Origin: AP-15 sp963712825
Lineage (GTDB): Bacteria > Pseudomonadota > Alphaproteobacteria > ATCC43930 > CGMCC-115725
Length of the DNA: 64,000 nt
Direction of reading: 5' to 3'
Assembly: GCA_963712825.1 (NCBI GenBank)
Contig: CAVQJP010000013.1
Span: 124,001 to 188,000, forward strand
In this document: piece after piece, positions 61,514 to 64,000 of the stretch
Layout: each line of letters opens with the position of its first letter
Numbering within the stretch: the stretch's first letter is position 1
Translations under genes and position numbers: made by a program
Notes under the pieces: model-generated
What the model saw: the letters and a program-made list of their open reading frames with translations, nothing else
Told to the model about the DNA's origin: nothing
Database searches by the model: none

Positions 61514-62215
61514 ATGGCCAAGCCGAGTTATCAATCCGCGCTGATCGTCGGCGCCGGGCGGGGGCTCAGCGCCTCGTTGGCGCGGCTGTTTGCCGGCGAG
61601 GGGATGCGGCTGGCCTTGGCCGCGCGCGATGCCGGGAAGCTCGCGCCATTATGCGCCGAGACCGGGGCCAAGGCTTTTGCCTGCGACGCGGTCGACCCGG
61701 CCCAGGTGGCGCGCATGTTTGCGGAAGTCGAGGCGACGATCGGGGTGCCCGATGTCGTCGTCTACAACGCCAGCGCCCGCGCCCGCGGCCCGGTCGCCGA
61801 GCTGGTGCCGGCCGAGGTCGAGCGCGCGATCATGGTCAGCGCCTATGGCGGCTTTCTGGTAGCGCGCGAGGCCGTCGCCCGCATGTTGCCGAAGGGACAC
61901 GGCGCCGTGCTGTTCACCGGCGCCTCGGCGAGCGTCAAGGGCTATCCGATGTCGGCAGCGTTTGCGATGGGAAAATTCGCATTGCGCGGGCTGGCGCAAA
62001 GCATGGCGCGCGAGCTGTCGCCGCAGGGCATCCACATCGCGCATTTTGTCATCGACGGCGCCATCCGCAATCCGGGCCGGGTCGAGCCCGCCGACAAGCC
62101 CGACAGCATGCTCGACCCCGACGCGATCGCCGCTACCTATCTGGGCGTGCTGCACCAGCCGCGATCGGCCTGGACCTGGGAGGTCGAGTTGCGCCCCTGG
62201 GTCGAGCGGTTCTGA
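61514..62215 (+). CDS. SDR family protein with Phe in place of the catalytic Tyr
   Basis: A 233-residue SDR. The cofactor motif is LIVGAGRGLSASLARLF (residues 10-26) and YNASAR replaces NNAG. The position of the catalytic Tyr-x3-Lys holds F150-A-M-G-K154 (SAAFAMGKFALRGLAQ). The serine region GASASVKG is present. Without the tyrosine, normal SDR chemistry is unlikely or altered. GGGAGAGCGAGC precedes the ATG. It lies 81 bp before the HpaB-type gene and is probably cotranscribed with it. Confidence 0.87.
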   Translation: MAKPSYQSALIVGAGRGLSASLARLFAGEGMRLALAARDAGKLAPLCAETGAKAFACDAVDPAQVARMFAEVEATIGVPDVVVYNASARARGPVAELVPAEVERAIMVSAYGGFLVAREAVARMLPKGHGAVLFTGASASVKGYPMSAAFAMGKFALRGLAQSMARELSPQGIHIAHFVIDGAIRNPGRVEPADKPDSMLDPDAIAATYLGVLHQPRSAWTWEVELRPWVERF

Positions 62216-62296
62216 CGCGGTTCGAGCGCCCGAGGGCGGCTCCCGCAGGGATTTTGGCGCGGCGGGTGCGCGGTTGTTGAGACCGGGGAGCGGGTC

Positions 62297-63793
62297 ATGA
62301 GGACAGGGGCGGAATACCGCGAGGCGCTGCGCGACGGGCGTCGCGTCTGGGTTATGGGCGAAGGCATGGTCGAGGACGTGACCACCCATCCCGCGACCCG
62401 CGCCATGGTTGACGAATACGTCGCCTGGTACGATCTGCATGCCGACCCGGACTGGCGGGACATTGCGTTCGCACAGCCCGCCGGCCCCGGCGGCAGGCGC
62501 GCCGCATGGGCCTATGTCGCGCCAAAGACCGCCGACGAGCTCGGGGCGATGGGCCGGTTCTTTGCCGCCTCGACGTTTTTGAGCGCCGGCAACATCACCC
62601 ACACCCCGGCTTACGGCCATCTGATAGCGCTCGGCCTCTACTGCTCGCTCGAGGAGCGCGGCGTGTCGACCGAACAGATCGCGCATGCCGCCCATTATCG
62701 CGAGATGATCGCCAAGAGCGGGCGGTTTCTGACGTTTTGCGGCGGCGCGCCGACGATCGGCTACCGCATGCGCGAGAACCCGGCCGACCGCGCCGCGCTG
62801 AGGATCGTGCGCGAAACCGATGCCGGTCTCGTCCTCAACGGCAAGATCGGGATGCACACGAGCCCGGCCTATGCCGAGGACGTTTACGTCGGCAGCGTCT
62901 CCGGGCTCGAAATCGACGGCCAGCGCGTGACCTTTGTCGTGCCGGTCGCCGCCCCCGGCGTCACCGTCTTGTGCCGCAAGATCGCGGTGCGCGACGACAA
63001 CCCGTTTGTGGCCCCGCTGTCGAGCCGCTTTGACGAGCTCGACGGCCAGATGTGGCTCGACGACGTGCTGATCCCGTGGGAGAGCGTGTTTTTTCTCGGC
63101 CCGTCGCCGGAGCCGGTCGTGCGCTGGCTGATCTGGCATCATGTCTATGGCTGGCTGTCAAAGGCCGAGTTCACGTTGGGGCTGGGGCTGGCGCTCGCCG
63201 ACGCGATGGGTCTCGCCCGGCACGATCAGACGATCGACTATCTGCTCGACCTCGTCGTCGAGGTGCAGACCGTGCGCAGCTGCCTCCTCGCCTGCGAACG
63301 CGACCCGCGTTTCACGGCGAGCGGCTATTGCGTGCCCAATCATGCCCACCTTGCCGCCGGCGGATTGGCGATCCTGCGGGCGCGCCCGCGAATGGCCGAG
63401 ATTCTGCGCATTATCCCCGGTTCGTCCTTGGTCGTAACGCCATCCGACCGCGACCTTGCCGCCCCCGAAATCGCGGAGGGTCTAGCAGACTCGTTTGGCG
63501 GCGGCGGCTACACCGCGATTCAGCGCGCGGCCTTGCTGCAGATGGCCTGGGACCACGTCTCCTCGGCGCTCGACGGCCGCGAATCGGCGTTCGAGCTGCA
63601 CGCCAGCGGCGGCACCCCGGCGTGGCGCGGGCGGCTGCGCCACAATTTCGCGAGCTACAACGACCTCGCCAACCGGGTCGCGGGCGCGCTCGGCATGCCG
63701 ATGCCGGAGATCGACCTCGACCATATCCGCGAAGTCCCGTGGGCGCCCCGTCGTCAGGTCACAGTGCCCGCGTCCAGCGGCAAGGCGGAGTAG
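62297..63793 (+). CDS. 4-hydroxyphenylacetate 3-monooxygenase (HpaB) family protein
   Basis: A 498-residue flavin-dependent monooxygenase of the HpaB/PvcC/acyl-CoA dehydrogenase-like fold. It begins MRTGAEYREALRDGRRVWVM, as the family does, with the THTPAYGHLIALGLYCSLEE helix region. VLNGKIGMHTSPAYAEDVYV and WLDDVLIPWESVFFLG come from the beta domain, and the C-terminal helices include ADSFGGGGYTAIQRAALLQM. It would hydroxylate a phenol using reduced flavin from a separate reductase, which is not in this window. The substrate is unknown. Confidence 0.9.
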   Translation: MRTGAEYREALRDGRRVWVMGEGMVEDVTTHPATRAMVDEYVAWYDLHADPDWRDIAFAQPAGPGGRRAAWAYVAPKTADELGAMGRFFAASTFLSAGNITHTPAYGHLIALGLYCSLEERGVSTEQIAHAAHYREMIAKSGRFLTFCGGAPTIGYRMRENPADRAALRIVRETDAGLVLNGKIGMHTSPAYAEDVYVGSVSGLEIDGQRVTFVVPVAAPGVTVLCRKIAVRDDNPFVAPLSSRFDELDGQMWLDDVLIPWESVFFLGPSPEPVVRWLIWHHVYGWLSKAEFTLGLGLALADAMGLARHDQTIDYLLDLVVEVQTVRSCLLACERDPRFTASGYCVPNHAHLAAGGLAILRARPRMAEILRIIPGSSLVVTPSDRDLAAPEIAEGLADSFGGGGYTAIQRAALLQMAWDHVSSALDGRESAFELHASGGTPAWRGRLRHNFASYNDLANRVAGALGMPMPEIDLDHIREVPWAPRRQVTVPASSGKAE

Positions 63794-63856
63794 CGTTCGC
63801 TCAATAGAAGCCAAACGCGGTAGAGAAACGGTCGGGGCTTGGCGCGTCGTTGGTGA

Positions 63857-63930
63857 TAGGCCCGGCAGGACTCGAACCTGCGACAACACCGTTATGAGCG
63901 GCGTGTTCTAACCAGCTGAACTACGGGCCC
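63857..63930 (-). tRNA. tRNA with CAT anticodon (tRNA-Ile2 or elongator tRNA-Met)
   Basis: The minus strand folds into a full 74-nt cloverleaf: acceptor GGGCCCG/CGGGCCT, D arm GTTC-AGCTGGTTA-GAAC, anticodon stem CGCCG/CGGTG with loop CTCATAA, and T arm GCAGG-TTCGAGT-CCTGC. Position 73 is A. The anticodon is CAT. The anticodon stem lacks the GGG/CCC pairs of initiator tRNA, and position 1 pairs as G-U, so it is not the initiator. The C4-G69 and C5-G68 pairs and A73 fit the lysidine-modified tRNA-Ile, but elongator Met is not excluded. CCA follows only three bases after A73. Confidence 0.9.
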
Positions 63931-64000
63931 GCCGGTCGGAGAGAATAGGGCAGAAGCTGAGCGCTGTCGCCTCTCACCCTTCCCATCGTCGACACGGTCA

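Overview
The window is a high-GC chromosomal segment from an alphaproteobacterium. A Rhodospirillales-like or related soil lineage is the most likely source, but this is inferred without database comparison. Supporting signs are the fabI-aroC neighbourhood with pdxH close by, an HpnN-type RND protein of the hopanoid pathway, CtrA-like sites (TTAA-N7-TTAA and TTAACCAT), many type III CoA-transferase, hydantoinase and SDR genes, and scattered short palindromic repeats. No phage, plasmid, rRNA or CRISPR region is visible.

Layout. 0-7.3 kb: a type III CoA-transferase diverges from a DUF917 / hydantoinase-oxoprolinase / alpha-beta hydrolase group, then a membrane acyltransferase. 7.3-14 kb (minus): hpnN-like gene, then a fabI-aroC-sppA operon. 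14-17.8 kb (plus): YihY-type membrane protein, pdxH, a cation diffusion facilitator and an SDR, with overlapping ends. 17.8-22 kb: a possible 23-residue micro-ORF with a near-perfect Shine-Dalgarno sequence and its own terminator, a MetE-like protein, and a sulfite/nitrite reductase with the siroheme dehydrogenase that makes its cofactor. 22-24.5 kb: two beta-hydroxyacid dehydrogenases and a DUF29 gene beside the remnant of a second copy.

24.5-31.7 kb (minus) is the most coherent catabolic block. It encodes a DapA-family lyase, gentisate 1,2-dioxygenase (frameshifted near its start), an aromatic FAD monooxygenase, a periplasmic gamma-glutamyltransferase, an AruH-like aminotransferase, and a haloacetate dehalogenase with all fluoroacetate-dehalogenase active-site residues. 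31.8-36 kb: PhoH, an M20 amidohydrolase, an antitoxin with an internally deleted PIN toxin, and a second CoA-transferase. 36.4-47.8 kb: lepA (behind a relic of a PIN toxin), DUF2721, an MFS transporter, two lipoproteins, an alcohol dehydrogenase, moaB, a uracil-DNA glycosylase, a membrane protein built of three repeats, and a second M20 amidohydrolase. 48-50 kb: an AT-rich island with two convergent, overlapping genes of unknown function. 51-59 kb: a DHA2-type MFS transporter, an orphan histidine kinase with a CtrA-like site upstream, a 915-residue ABC protein with a degenerate ATP site, and a DegP-type protease. 59-64 kb: two SDRs, small genes, an HpaB-family monooxygenase and a tRNA with CAT anticodon.

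The strongest leads are the degenerate ABC protein with an internally repeated nucleotide-binding domain, the micro-ORF at 17.9 kb, the six-gene gentisate/GGT/dehalogenase block, the DUF917 gene whose start and stop codons both lie in repeat elements, and the overlapping unknown pair at 48-50 kb.
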